Shown here in pieces: positions 52,113 through 61,394 of a stretch of 64,000 bases of DNA. Position 1 is the stretch's first letter, and each line of letters starts with the position of its first letter. The stretch is taken from contig NZ_JACEZS010000001.1 of NCBI RefSeq assembly GCF_014042365.1, positions 62,001-126,000 of the forward strand, written 5' to 3'. The translations under genes and the position numbers were made by a program. Under the pieces are notes generated by a model that saw nothing but the letters and a program-made list of their open reading frames with translations, was not told where the DNA came from and did no database searches. This stretch comes from Rugamonas fusca (GTDB lineage: Bacteria; Pseudomonadota; Gammaproteobacteria; Burkholderiales; Burkholderiaceae_D).

Positions 52113-53249
52113 ATGATTCCACGTACCCTGTACAACCAAGACCACGAAGCGTTCCGTGACGCCGCCCGCCGCTTCATCGAAGGGGAGATCGTGCCCCATC
52201 ACGCGCGCTGGGAGGAGCAGGGCCACGTGGACCGCGAAATCTGGAACAAGGCCGGCGCGGCCGGCCTGCTGTGCACCAGCATGCCGGAACAGTACGGCGG
52301 CGCGGGCGTGGACCTGCTGTACAGCGCCGTCTACATGGAGGAGCAGGCGCGCGTTGGCGCCACCGGCGTGGGCTTCTTCCTGCACTCGGAAATCGTGGCC
52401 CCCTACATCCTGCACCACGGCAGCGACTACCTGAAATCGACCTACCTGCCCAAGATGGCCACCGGCGAGATGGTGGGCGCCATCGCCATGACGGAACCGG
52501 GCGCCGGCTCCGACCTGCAGGGCATCAAGACCTCCGCCGTGCGCGACGGCGACGATTACATCCTCAACGGCTCCAAGACCTTCATCACCAACGGCTGGCT
52601 GAGCGACCTGGTGATCGTGGTGGCCAAGACCGATCCCACGGCCGGCTCCAAGGGCATCAGCCTGTTCGTGGTGGACACCACCATGCCCGGCTTCAGCAAG
52701 GGCAAGCGCCTGCACAAGATGGGCATGAGCGCGCAGGATACCTCGGAACTGTTCTTCGACAACGTGCGCGTCCCGGCCCGCAACCTGCTGGGCGAGGAAG
52801 GCCGTGGCTTCTACTACCTGATGAAGGAACTGCCATGGGAGCGCCTGCAGATCGCCGTGACCGGCATCGCCGCCGCCCAGGCCGCGCTGGACTGGACCAT
52901 CGCCTACACCAAGGAGCGCAAGGCCTTCGGCAAATGCATCGGCGACTTCCAGACCGTGGCCCACAAGCTGGCCGAGATGAAGACGGAAATCGCCGTCGGC
53001 CAGGTGTTCGTGGACCGCTGCCTGGAGCTGATGAATGCCGGTAAGCTGGACGCCGAAACGGCCTCCATGGCCAAGTACAATATCTCCGACCTGCAGTTCA
53101 GCGTGATGGACCGCTGCGTGCAGCTGTTCGGCGGCTACGGCTACATGCATGAATACCCGATCGCCCGCGCCTGGGCCGACGCGCGCGTGCAGCGCATTTA
53201 CGGCGGCACCAACGAGATCATGAAAGAACTGATCAGCCGCACCCTTTAA
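52113..53249 (+). CDS. Acyl-CoA dehydrogenase
   Basis: 378-residue FAD-dependent acyl-CoA dehydrogenase, the first step of beta-oxidation. Marks are MTEPGAGSDLQGIKT, NGSKTFITNGWLSDLVIVV, the C-terminal QLFGGYGYMHEYPIARAWADARV and the catalytic-base region RIYGGTNEIMKELISRTL with Glu in the usual place of medium/long-chain enzymes. It is the first gene of an operon with a thiolase and a FadB-like protein: 25 bases to the thiolase, then 10 to the multifunctional protein. Chain length is not readable. Upstream is an inverted repeat that may be bound by the divergent activator. Confidence 0.9.
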   Translation: MIPRTLYNQDHEAFRDAARRFIEGEIVPHHARWEEQGHVDREIWNKAGAAGLLCTSMPEQYGGAGVDLLYSAVYMEEQARVGATGVGFFLHSEIVAPYILHHGSDYLKSTYLPKMATGEMVGAIAMTEPGAGSDLQGIKTSAVRDGDDYILNGSKTFITNGWLSDLVIVVAKTDPTAGSKGISLFVVDTTMPGFSKGKRLHKMGMSAQDTSELFFDNVRVPARNLLGEEGRGFYYLMKELPWERLQIAVTGIAAAQAALDWTIAYTKERKAFGKCIGDFQTVAHKLAEMKTEIAVGQVFVDRCLELMNAGKLDAETASMAKYNISDLQFSVMDRCVQLFGGYGYMHEYPIARAWADARVQRIYGGTNEIMKELISRTL

Positions 53250-53274
53250 TCTTCCAACCGCAAGGACCGACGAC

Positions 53275-54480
53275 ATGGAAGCATACATCTACGACGCCGT
53301 GCGCACGCCGCGCGGCAAAGGCAAGAAGGACGGCTCGCTGCACGGCACCACCCCGGTGGAGCTGGCGGCAACGGCGCTGCGCGCGCTGCGCGACCGCAAT
53401 GAACTCGACACGTCCAATGTGGACGACGTGATCCTGGGCTGCGTGACGCCGGTGGGCGAGCAGGGCGCCTGCATCGGCCGCGTGGCCACGCTGGCGGCCG
53501 AATACGACCAGAGCGTCTCGGGCGTGCAGGTCAACCGCTTCTGCGCTTCCGGCCTGGAAGCGTGCAATATGGCGGCCGCGCTGGTCATGTCCGGCCAGGC
53601 CGATATGGCCGTGGGCGGCGGCGTGGAAGCCATGTCGCGCGTGCCCATGGGCGCCGACGGCGGCGCCTGGGCCGTGGACCCGCGCTGCGCCATGCCCGGC
53701 TACTTCGTCCCGCAGGGCATTTCGGCCGACGTGATCGCCACCCTGTGGGGCTACTCGCGCACCGATCTTGACGCCTACGCCGTGGAAAGCCACCGCCGCG
53801 CCCAGCGCGCCGTGGACGCGGGCTGGTTCGCCGGCTCCATCGCCCCCGTGCGCGACATCAACGGCCTGCTGGTGCTGGACCGCGACGAAACCATCCGCCC
53901 GCAGACGAGCATCGAATCGCTGGCCGCGCTCAAGCCATCGTTCGCCGACATGGGCGAGAAATACGGTTTCGATTCCGTGATCCGCCAGCGTTATCCTGAA
54001 ATGGAGCGCATCAACCACGTGCACCACGCCGGTAACAGCTCGGGCATCGTGGACGGCGCGGCCGCCGTGCTGTTCGGCAGCGCCGAAGCGGGCGCCCGTT
54101 CCGGCCTCAAGCCGCGCGCCCGTATCCGCTCGTTCGCCACCATCGGTTCCGAGCCATCCATCATGCTGACCGGCCCAAGCTACGCGGCCGAGAAGGCGCT
54201 CAAGCGCGCCGGCATGAACGCCTCCGACATCGACCTGTTCGAGCTGAATGAAGCCTTCGCCGCCGTCGTCCTGCGCTTCATGCAGGTGATGAACGTGCCG
54301 CATGACCGCATGAACGTCAATGGCGGCGCGATCGCCATGGGCCATCCGCTTGGCGCCACGGGCGCCATGATCCTGGGCATCCTGCTCGACGAACTGGAAC
54401 GGCGCGACCTCAATACCGGCCTCGCCACCTTGTGCGTGGGCGCGGGCATGGGCATCGCCACCATCATTGAACGGATTTAA
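53275..54480 (+). CDS. Acetyl-CoA acyltransferase (thiolase)
   Basis: 401-residue degradative-type thiolase that cleaves 3-oxoacyl-CoA with CoA. The nucleophilic Cys lies in NRFCASGLEACNMAA, the second motif is NVNGGAIAMGHPLGATGA (His), and the C-terminal catalytic Cys lies in TLCVGAGMGIAT (CxGxG). The opening MEAYIYDAVRTPRGKGKKDG is typical of FadA/AtoB-type enzymes; the longer loop and the GFV-type partner suggest an acyl-CoA thiolase rather than acetoacetyl-CoA specific. It works with the preceding dehydrogenase and following bifunctional protein; the ATG is 25 bases after the dehydrogenase stop. Confidence 0.92.
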   Translation: MEAYIYDAVRTPRGKGKKDGSLHGTTPVELAATALRALRDRNELDTSNVDDVILGCVTPVGEQGACIGRVATLAAEYDQSVSGVQVNRFCASGLEACNMAAALVMSGQADMAVGGGVEAMSRVPMGADGGAWAVDPRCAMPGYFVPQGISADVIATLWGYSRTDLDAYAVESHRRAQRAVDAGWFAGSIAPVRDINGLLVLDRDETIRPQTSIESLAALKPSFADMGEKYGFDSVIRQRYPEMERINHVHHAGNSSGIVDGAAAVLFGSAEAGARSGLKPRARIRSFATIGSEPSIMLTGPSYAAEKALKRAGMNASDIDLFELNEAFAAVVLRFMQVMNVPHDRMNVNGGAIAMGHPLGATGAMILGILLDELERRDLNTGLATLCVGAGMGIATIIERI

Positions 54481-54490
54481 GGAGAGCGGC

Positions 54491-56614
54491 ATGATCAATT
54501 TTGAACTCGACGCCCAGGGCATCGCCACGCTGACCTGGGACATGCCAGGCCGCAGCCAGAACGTCATCAACGGCGAGAGCTGCGCCGCGCTGTTCGCCGC
54601 CATCGAGCGCGCCGTGAGCGACCCGGCTGTCAAAGGCATCCTGATGACGTCGGCCAAGGCGGACTTCATCGCCGGCGGTGACCTCGAATGGCTGCAATCG
54701 GCCGACGCGGCCCCCGAACTGTTTGCCCGCACCACGGCCCTGCACAAGGCCTTGCGCCAATTGGAAACCTGCGGCAAGCCCGTCGCCATGGCGCTGCCCG
54801 GCACCACGCTGGGCGGCGGCCTGGAAGTGGCTCTGTGCGGCCACTATCGTGTGGCGGCCGACAAGCCGTCGGCCCGTTTCGGCCTGCCGGAAGTGACGCT
54901 TGGCCTGCTGCCGGGCGGCGGCGGCACCCAGCGCCTGCCGCGCCTGATCGGCGTGCAGAACGCGCTGCCGCTGCTGCTGGAAGGGAAGCGCCTGAAAGCG
55001 GCGGACGCGCTCAAGCTGGGCATCCTGAACGCCGTGGTGGCCGCCGGCACCGAAGTACAGGCGGCCCGCGACTGGCTGCTGGCGCAGACCGGCCCCGTGC
55101 AGCAACCGTGGGACACGAAAGGCTACAAGATCCCCGGCGGCGCCATCGTCAGCCCGGCCGTGCAACAACTGATCATGGCCGCCAACGCCATGCTGCGCGC
55201 CAAAACCTACGGTAACTACCCGGCGCCCGAGCACATCCTGTCGTGCGTGTACGAAGGCTTGATCACCGACCTCGATACGGGCCTGAAGACGGAAGCGCGC
55301 TATTTCGTGCACGCCGTCCTGAGCCCGCAGGCCAAGAACATGATCCGCAGCCTGTTTTTCGGCATGAACGAGGCCAACAAGCTGGCCGCCCGTCCGGCCG
55401 GTGTGCCCAAGCAGCGCTACAGCCGCGTGGGCATCCTCGGCGCGGGCATGATGGGCGCCGGCATCGCCTACGTGACGGCCAAGGCAGGCATCACGGCCGT
55501 GTTGCTCGACACGTCGCTGGAAGCGGCGGAACGTGGCAAGGACTACAGCCGCAAGCTGCTGGAAAAGCAGGCCGCGCGCGGCCAGATCACGCCGGAGAAG
55601 GCCGCCGCGCTGCTGGAGCGCATCGTGCCCACCACCGACTATGCGGCGCTGGACGGCGCCGAGATGGTGATCGAAGCCGTGTTCGAGGACCGCGCCATCA
55701 AGGCCGACGTGACCCGCAAGAGCGAAGCGGTGCTGGCGCCGGATGCGATTTTCGCGTCCAACACCTCGACCCTGCCGATCACCGGCCTGGCCGAAGCGAG
55801 CGCCCGTCCCGCCAACTTCATCGGCCTGCATTTCTTCTCGCCGGTCGACAAGATGCCGCTGGTGGAAGTCATCATGGGCAAGGGCACCAGCGACGCCACG
55901 CTGGCCCGTTCGCTGGACTACATCGCCGCCGTCGGCATGACGCCCATCGTGGTCAACGATGCGCGCGGTTTCTACACCAGCCGCGTGTTCTCGACCTACG
56001 TGATGGAAGGCTTGCAGATGCTGAAGGAGGGCGTGCGCCCGGCCCTGATCGAGAACGCCGGCCTGCAAGCGGGCATGCCGGTCGGCCCGCTGGCGCTGAC
56101 GGATGAAGTGTCGGCCGAACTGCTGGTCAAGATCGAGAAGCAGACGGCGGCCGACCTGGGCGACGCCTATCGTCCCCGTCCCGGCCTGGAGGTGGCGCAG
56201 CGCATCGTGGCGTTGGGCCGCATCGGCAAGAAGGTGGGCCAGGGCTTCTACGATTATCCGGAAGGCGGCAAGAAGTCGCTGTGGTCAGGACTGGCGGAGC
56301 TGTTCCCGCCGGCCGCCGAGCAGCCCGATGTCAGCGTGCTGGTGCAGCGCCTGATCGCCGTGCAGGCGGTGGAGACGGTGCGCTGCATGGAGGAGGGCGT
56401 GCTGACGACGGCGCGCGACGCCGACATCGGCGCTATCCTGGGCTGGGGCTTCCCGCCGTTCCGGGGCGGTACCATCGGCCATATCCACAGCACCGGCATC
56501 GCGGCCTTCATCGGCCAGTGCGACGCATTGGCGTCGCAATTCGGCGAGCGATTTGCACCACCAGCGCTGTTGCAGACGATGGCCGATAACGGCCGCACCT
56601 TCTACAGCCGTTAA
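54491..56614 (+). CDS. FadB/FadJ-like enoyl-CoA hydratase / 3-hydroxyacyl-CoA dehydrogenase
   Basis: 707 residues. The N-terminal hydratase (about 1-190) keeps both catalytic glutamates (GGGLEVALCGHYRVAAD and FGLPEVTLGLLPGGGG). The Rossmann dehydrogenase starts at about residue 315 with VGILGAGMMGAGIAYVTAKAG, with the catalytic His in FIGLHFFSPVDKMPLVEVI, followed by the C-terminal helical domain. It performs hydration and NAD-dependent oxidation in beta-oxidation. The start at 54491 has AAGGAG upstream (spacing fits); an in-frame upstream ATG at 54467 is less likely. It is the last gene of the operon, ending before a perfect intrinsic terminator. Confidence 0.93.
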   Translation: MINFELDAQGIATLTWDMPGRSQNVINGESCAALFAAIERAVSDPAVKGILMTSAKADFIAGGDLEWLQSADAAPELFARTTALHKALRQLETCGKPVAMALPGTTLGGGLEVALCGHYRVAADKPSARFGLPEVTLGLLPGGGGTQRLPRLIGVQNALPLLLEGKRLKAADALKLGILNAVVAAGTEVQAARDWLLAQTGPVQQPWDTKGYKIPGGAIVSPAVQQLIMAANAMLRAKTYGNYPAPEHILSCVYEGLITDLDTGLKTEARYFVHAVLSPQAKNMIRSLFFGMNEANKLAARPAGVPKQRYSRVGILGAGMMGAGIAYVTAKAGITAVLLDTSLEAAERGKDYSRKLLEKQAARGQITPEKAAALLERIVPTTDYAALDGAEMVIEAVFEDRAIKADVTRKSEAVLAPDAIFASNTSTLPITGLAEASARPANFIGLHFFSPVDKMPLVEVIMGKGTSDATLARSLDYIAAVGMTPIVVNDARGFYTSRVFSTYVMEGLQMLKEGVRPALIENAGLQAGMPVGPLALTDEVSAELLVKIEKQTAADLGDAYRPRPGLEVAQRIVALGRIGKKVGQGFYDYPEGGKKSLWSGLAELFPPAAEQPDVSVLVQRLIAVQAVETVRCMEEGVLTTARDADIGAILGWGFPPFRGGTIGHIHSTGIAAFIGQCDALASQFGERFAPPALLQTMADNGRTFYSR

Positions 56615-56650
56615 GTCCGGCGGCCCTCCGACGGGCTGACTGACAACCTC

Positions 56651-56684
56651 GCGGGGCCGCCAATGTGCGGCCCCGTGTTGTTTT
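56651..56684 (+). terminator. Intrinsic terminator of the beta-oxidation operon
   Basis: Perfect 8-bp stem GGGGCCGC (56653-56660) with GCGGCCCC (56667-56674), 6-base loop, extended by C/G pairs outside and followed by GTGTTGTTTT. It separates the beta-oxidation operon from the next one. Confidence 0.85.
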
Positions 56685-56717
56685 CGCATCAATCTTTTTG
56701 TTGGTGGACGACAAATC

Positions 56718-56746
56718 TAGACACACTGTCTAATCGTGTGTACTAT
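56718..56746 (+). promoter_or_regulatory. Promoter and palindromic operator of the Atu-like operon
   Basis: -35 TAGACA (56718-56723) and -10 TACTAT (56741-56746) with 17-bp spacing. The -35 is the left arm of a perfect 15-bp palindrome TAGACA-CAC-TGTCTA (56718-56732), the size and layout of TetR-family operators. A repressor bound here would block the promoter. The regulator gene is not in the window. Confidence 0.65.
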
Positions 56747-56803
56747 CGTTTGCAGAAGGTGCCGCGGGGCGCCGAACGAATCTTCGCAAGGAGTGGCGTG
56801 TCG

Positions 56804-57664
56804 ATGAACAAAGCAATCGTGACCTGCAGCCTGACGGGCGTGCTGACCGATCCCAAACAACACCCGGTGCCAGTGACGGCGGACGACATGGCGCGTTCCG
56901 CCCGCGATGCCTTCAACGCCGGCGCCTCCATCATGCACGTCCACTTCCGCAACCAGCAGCCGGGCAAGGGCCACCTGCCGACCTGGGAGCCGGACGTGGT
57001 GGAACACATCGCCCAAGCGATACGCGATGCCTGCCCTGGCGTGATCCTCAATTTCTCCACCGGCGTGGTGGGACGCGACATCGCCGGCCCCGTGGCCTGC
57101 CTGGAGCGCTGCAAGCCGGAGATGGCGGCCATGAACGCGGGCAGCCTCAATTACCTGAAGACCACCTCGTCGGGCGCCTGGGCCTGGCCACCCATGTTGT
57201 TCGATAACCCGGTCGAGAAGATCGCCGCCTTCCTCAAGGTGATGCAGGAGAACGGCGTGATCCCGGAATGCGAGTGCTTCGACGTGGGCATCCTGCGCTC
57301 GATCCCCATGCTGCGCGCGGCCGGCTTGCTGCGCGACCCGTTGCACGTGTCGCTGGTGCTGGGTGTGGCCTCCGGCATGCCGGCCGACGTGGATCTGTTG
57401 CAGGTGCTGATGAAGTACATTCCGTCCGGCGCGCAATGGCAGGGCATCGTGATCGGGCGCGAGGAAGTGTGGCCGCTGCACCGCCGCATCGCGGAGCTGG
57501 GCGGTCATCTGCGCACCGGCCTGGAAGACACGTTCTACCTGCCCGACGGCGCCAAGGCCACCGGCAACGGACAACTGATCGAGGCGCTGGTGGCGACGGC
57601 CCGCACCGCCGGCCGCGAGATCGCCTCGCCGGTCGAGGCACGTGCCATGCTGGCCACCCACTGA
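56804..57664 (+). CDS. Beta-keto acid cleavage enzyme (BKACE, DUF849)
   Basis: 286 residues. The opening KAIVTCSLTGVLTDP and the metal-site HxH in SIMHVHFRN are typical BKACE marks; LNFSTGV and MNAGSLNY follow the family pattern, and AKATGNGQLIEALVATAR lies near the end. BKACEs are zinc enzymes that condense a beta-keto acid with acetyl-CoA and split off acetoacetate, leaving the shortened acyl-CoA. Which keto acid this one uses is unknown. AAGGAG (56788-56793) precedes both ATG 56804 (spacing 10) and GTG 56798 (spacing 4); I use the ATG. It leads the second catabolic operon, where classical Atu clusters carry AtuA instead. Confidence 0.85.
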   Translation: MNKAIVTCSLTGVLTDPKQHPVPVTADDMARSARDAFNAGASIMHVHFRNQQPGKGHLPTWEPDVVEHIAQAIRDACPGVILNFSTGVVGRDIAGPVACLERCKPEMAAMNAGSLNYLKTTSSGAWAWPPMLFDNPVEKIAAFLKVMQENGVIPECECFDVGILRSIPMLRAAGLLRDPLHVSLVLGVASGMPADVDLLQVLMKYIPSGAQWQGIVIGREEVWPLHRRIAELGGHLRTGLEDTFYLPDGAKATGNGQLIEALVATARTAGREIASPVEARAMLATH

Positions 57665-57685
57665 TCCACGCGAGAGGAACACGTC

Positions 57686-58540
57686 ATGAGTTTGAAAGGC
57701 AAAACCCTGTTCATCACCGGCGCCTCGCGCGGCATCGGCCTGGCGCTGGCGCTGCGCGCCGCGCGCGATGGCGCCAACGTGGCGGTGGTGGCCAAGACCA
57801 CGGAACCCCATCCCACGCTGCCCGGCACCATCTACACGGCGGCCGCGGAAATCGAACAGGCAGGCGGACGCGCGCTGGCAATAGCGTGCGATATCCGCGA
57901 CGAAGAACAGATAGCAGGCGCCGTAGAACAGACGGTGGACCGCTTTGGCGGTATCGATATCTGTGTGAACAACGCGTCGGCCATCAGCCTGGCGCGTACG
58001 CTGGCGCTTGATCCCAAGCGCTATGATTTAATGCATGACATCAATGCGCGCGGCACCTACATGGTCAGCCGCGCGTGCGTGCCCCGTTTGCGCGAGTCGG
58101 ACAATCCGCATGTGCTCAACATGTCGCCCCCGCTCAACCTGGTGCCCGCATGGTTCGCCCCGTATCCCGCCTACGCCATGGCAAAGTACGCGATGAGCAT
58201 GTACGCGATGGCGATGGCCGAGGAATTCCGCGAGGACGGCATCGCCTTCAACACGCTGTGGCCGCGCACCATGATCTTCACGGCGGCGGTGCGCAACCTG
58301 CTGTCGCCATCTGGCGCGGCGCGCAGCCGCAAGCCCGAGATCATGGCCGACGCGGCCTGGCACATCCTGACCCAGCCCGCGCGCAGCACGACGGGCCGCC
58401 ACTTCATGGACGACGAAGTGCTGATCGCCCACGGCGTGACGGACCTGCGCAAGTATCGCGCGGTGGAAGGAGAGGGCGGCTTGCAGGCCGACCTGTTCGT
58501 GCCCGAGGACTGGACGCCGCCAGCCGGCGTGCTGGTCTGA
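57686..58540 (+). CDS. Short-chain dehydrogenase, HSDL2-like
   Basis: 284 residues. Cofactor motif TGASRGIGLAL, then CVNNASAISL, the serine in LNMSPPLNLVPAWF, and the YxxxK dyad in PAYAMAKYAMSMYAM. The SPPLNL-x-P-x-WF stretch and the following Tyr/Lys block match the HSDL2 branch of SDRs, which includes AtuB/AtuG-type proteins. Probably an NAD(P)-dependent oxidoreductase acting on a hydroxy or oxo acyl intermediate; exact step unknown. It lies 21 bases after BKACE and 48 before the acyl-CoA dehydrogenase. Confidence 0.85.
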   Translation: MSLKGKTLFITGASRGIGLALALRAARDGANVAVVAKTTEPHPTLPGTIYTAAAEIEQAGGRALAIACDIRDEEQIAGAVEQTVDRFGGIDICVNNASAISLARTLALDPKRYDLMHDINARGTYMVSRACVPRLRESDNPHVLNMSPPLNLVPAWFAPYPAYAMAKYAMSMYAMAMAEEFREDGIAFNTLWPRTMIFTAAVRNLLSPSGAARSRKPEIMADAAWHILTQPARSTTGRHFMDDEVLIAHGVTDLRKYRAVEGEGGLQADLFVPEDWTPPAGVLV

Positions 58541-58588
58541 CCCAATTGACCTGATTCCATCCCATTTCCGAATTCGAGGAGACGTTCC

Positions 58589-59758
58589 ATGTTTGAGAGC
58601 AGAGAACACGCCGACTTGCGCAAGACCGTAGCCAAGTTCGTCGACCAGGAAATCAATCCCCACGTGAGCGAGTGGGAAGCGGAGAAGATCTTCCCCGCCC
58701 GCGCGCTGTTCAGGAAGCTGGGCGCGCTGGGCCTGCTGGGCATCACCAAGCCGGTCGAATTTGGCGGCATGGGGCTGGACTACAGCTACGCCATCGCCTT
58801 CGCCGAAGAGCTGGGCCGGATCGACTGCGGCGGCGTGCCGATGGCGATCGGCGTGCAGACCGACATGGCCACGCCGGCGCTGGCCCGCTTCGGCTCGGAC
58901 GGACTGCGGCGCGAATTCCTGGCCCCGTCCATCGCCGGCGAGCTGGTGGCCTCGATCGGCGTGAGCGAGCCGGGCGCGGGCTCGGACGTGTCGGGCGTGA
59001 AGACGACGGCCCGCAAGGACGGCGGCGACTACATCATCAACGGCACCAAGATGTGGATCACCAACGGCATGCAGTCGGACTGGATCTGCCTGCTGGCCAA
59101 CACCTCGGACGGCGCGCCACACAAGAACAAGTCGCTGATCGTGGTGCCCATGAATACGCCGGGCGTGCAGCGCGCCAGGAAGATCGACAAGCTGGGCATG
59201 TGGTCGTCCGACACGGCGCAGCTGTTCTTCGACGACGTGCGCGTGCCGCAGCGCTACCTGATCGGCCAGGAAGGCGCCGGCTTCCAGATGCAGATGCAGC
59301 AGTTCCAGGAAGAGCGCATGTTCGGCGCCGCCATGTGCGTCAAGGGGCTGGAAAAGCTGGTGCAGACCACCATCGACTACACGCGCGAGCGCAAGGCCTT
59401 CGGCGCTTCGCTGCTCGACAACCAGGTGATCCACTTCCGCCTGGGCGAGCTGCAAACGGAGATCGAAGCGCTGCGCGCGCTGATCTACCGCACCGGCACG
59501 CTGTACCACGCCAATCCGGACAGCCTGGAAGTGGTCAAGCTGGCTTCCATGTGCAAGCTGAAGGCGGGCCGCCTGTCGCGCGAAGTGACGGACAGCTGCC
59601 TGCAATACTGGGGCGGCATGGGCTACACGTGGGAATCGCTGCCGGCGCGCCTGTACCGCGACTACCGCCTGACCTCCATCGGCGGCGGTGCGGACGAAGT
59701 CATGCTGGGCATTATCGCCAAGCTGATGGGCACCCTGCCGGGCAAGCGCGGAGCCTGA
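58589..59758 (+). CDS. atuD: Citronellyl-CoA dehydrogenase-like acyl-CoA dehydrogenase
   Basis: 389 residues. The stretch GHIDCGG-like LGRIDCGGVPMAIGVQTDM and TPALARFGSDGLRREFLAP, together with SEPGAGSDVSGVKTTARKDG and DSCLQYWGGMGYTWESLPAR, follow the AtuD branch (citronellyl-CoA) as I remember it, not isovaleryl-CoA dehydrogenase (LiuA), whose mid-region reads quite differently. The reaction is FAD-linked desaturation of a methyl-branched acyl-CoA to the trans-2-enoyl form. The gene is followed after 1 base by the carboxylase beta subunit. Substrate identity remains inferred; other beta-methyl acyl-CoAs are possible. Confidence 0.78.
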   Translation: MFESREHADLRKTVAKFVDQEINPHVSEWEAEKIFPARALFRKLGALGLLGITKPVEFGGMGLDYSYAIAFAEELGRIDCGGVPMAIGVQTDMATPALARFGSDGLRREFLAPSIAGELVASIGVSEPGAGSDVSGVKTTARKDGGDYIINGTKMWITNGMQSDWICLLANTSDGAPHKNKSLIVVPMNTPGVQRARKIDKLGMWSSDTAQLFFDDVRVPQRYLIGQEGAGFQMQMQQFQEERMFGAAMCVKGLEKLVQTTIDYTRERKAFGASLLDNQVIHFRLGELQTEIEALRALIYRTGTLYHANPDSLEVVKLASMCKLKAGRLSREVTDSCLQYWGGMGYTWESLPARLYRDYRLTSIGGGADEVMLGIIAKLMGTLPGKRGA

Positions 59759-59759
59759 T

Positions 59760-61385
59760 ATGGCCATCATCGCTTCGCAGCTCGACACGCAGTCGGAGAG
59801 CTACGCGCGCCAGCGCGAGGACATGCTGGCGGCGCTGGCCGAAGTGCGCGCGGCCGAGGACATGGTGCGCGCCACAGAGGCTGCGCGCCAGCCGCAGTTC
59901 CACCAGCGCGGCCAGCTCACCCCGCGCGAGCGCATCAACCTGATGCTCGACCGCGGTTCGCCGTTCCTGGAAATCGCCTCGCTGGCCGGCCTGCGCCAGC
60001 ACGACGACAAGGATGGCTCGCTCGCGGGCGGCAATACCATCTGCGGCATCGGCTACGTGGGCGGGGCGCGGGTGATGCTGAACGCGTCCAATAGCGCCAT
60101 CAAGGGCGGCACCGTCACGCCCTGGGGCATGCGCAAGACGCTGCGGATGCAGGAAATCGCGCTGGCGCAGAAGCTGCCGCTGATTTCGATGATCGAGTCG
60201 GGCGGCGCCAACCTGCTGTACCAGGCCGAGATCTTCACGGACGGCGGACGCATCTTCGCCAACCAGGCGCGCCTGTCGGCGGCGGGCATCCCGCAGATCA
60301 CGGTGGTGCATGGCTCCAGCACGGCCGGCGGCGCCTACATGCCGGGCCTGTCCGACTACGTGGTCATGGTGCGCAAGCGCGCCAAGGTATTCCTGGCCGG
60401 GCCGCCGCTGCTGCTTGCGGCCACCGGCGAAGTGGCGAAGGATGAAGACCTGGGCGGCGCCGAGATGCACTGCCAGGTGGCCGGCACCAGCGAATTCCTG
60501 GCCGAGGACGACGCGGACGCCATCCGCATCGCGCGCGACATCGTGCGCAGCCTCGATTGGAACAAGGATCGCCCGGCCGCGCCGGCGGCGCAGGTGCGCA
60601 AACCACTGTACGACGCCGAAGAATTGTGCGGCCTCGTGCCCGTCGATTACCGCAAGCCCTACGATTGCCGGGAAGTGATCGCGCGGCTGGTGGACGGCAG
60701 CGACTTCCTCGATTTCAAGGACGAATACGATGCCCACACCGTCTGCGGGCGCGCGTCCATCCATGGCATGGCGGTGGGGATCATCGGCAACAACGGCCCC
60801 ATCACGGCCCATGGCGCGGCCAAGGTCGGGCAGTTCATGCAGCTGTGCGACCAGGCGAACATCCCGCTGGTGTTCCTGATGAATACCACGGGCTTCATGG
60901 TTGGCAGCGAGAGTGAGCAGGGCGGCATCGTCAAGCACGGCTCAAAGATGATCCAGGCCGTGGCCAATATCCGCGTGCCGCGTATCACGGTGGTGATCGG
61001 CGCCTCGTTCGGCGCGGGCAATTACGGCATGTCCGGGCGCGGCTTCGATCCCGATTTCATTTTCGCCTGGCCCAACGCGCGCACGGCCGTCATGGGCGGC
61101 GAGCAGGCGGCCAAGGTGCTGTCCATCGTCACCCGTGAAAAGTGGCTGAAGGAAGGGCGGGCCGTATCGGAGGCCGAGGAGGCGCAACTGGCCAAGATGG
61201 AGATGGGCGTGGTGCGCCAGTTCGAGGCCGAGTCGCACAGCCTGGCGGGCACCGCGCGGCTCTACGACGATGGCTTGATCGACCCGCGCGACACGCGCCG
61301 GGTGCTCGCCTACACGCTGGCTATCTGCCGCGAGGCGAAACTGCGTACCACGCAGGCCAGCAGTTTCGGCGTCGCCCGATTCTAG
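59760..61385 (+). CDS. atuC: Biotin-dependent acyl-CoA carboxylase, carboxyltransferase beta subunit (geranyl-CoA-like)
   Basis: 541 residues with the two crotonase-like carboxyltransferase halves. Marks are GSSTAGGAYMPGLSDYVVMV, AGPPLLLAATGEVAKDEDLGGAEMH and VVIGASFGAGNYGMSGRGFDPDF. GGAEMH and the LAEDDAD stretch fit geranyl-CoA carboxylase beta (AtuC) better than methylcrotonyl-CoA carboxylase (LiuB, GGGDVH). In the active-site region where methylcrotonyl enzymes have HFGRIF, this one reads DGGRIFANQ; a smaller residue there is thought to fit the longer prenyl chain. It carboxylates the gamma-methyl group of an enoyl-CoA with the alpha subunit encoded at the end of the window. Confidence 0.82.
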   Translation: MAIIASQLDTQSESYARQREDMLAALAEVRAAEDMVRATEAARQPQFHQRGQLTPRERINLMLDRGSPFLEIASLAGLRQHDDKDGSLAGGNTICGIGYVGGARVMLNASNSAIKGGTVTPWGMRKTLRMQEIALAQKLPLISMIESGGANLLYQAEIFTDGGRIFANQARLSAAGIPQITVVHGSSTAGGAYMPGLSDYVVMVRKRAKVFLAGPPLLLAATGEVAKDEDLGGAEMHCQVAGTSEFLAEDDADAIRIARDIVRSLDWNKDRPAAPAAQVRKPLYDAEELCGLVPVDYRKPYDCREVIARLVDGSDFLDFKDEYDAHTVCGRASIHGMAVGIIGNNGPITAHGAAKVGQFMQLCDQANIPLVFLMNTTGFMVGSESEQGGIVKHGSKMIQAVANIRVPRITVVIGASFGAGNYGMSGRGFDPDFIFAWPNARTAVMGGEQAAKVLSIVTREKWLKEGRAVSEAEEAQLAKMEMGVVRQFEAESHSLAGTARLYDDGLIDPRDTRRVLAYTLAICREAKLRTTQASSFGVARF

Positions 61386-61394
61386 GAGCGTTCC

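Noticed and set aside
54464-56068. 534-codon minus-strand frame opposite the FadB-like gene
   Set aside because: Antisense shadow; FadB motifs are unambiguous on the plus strand.
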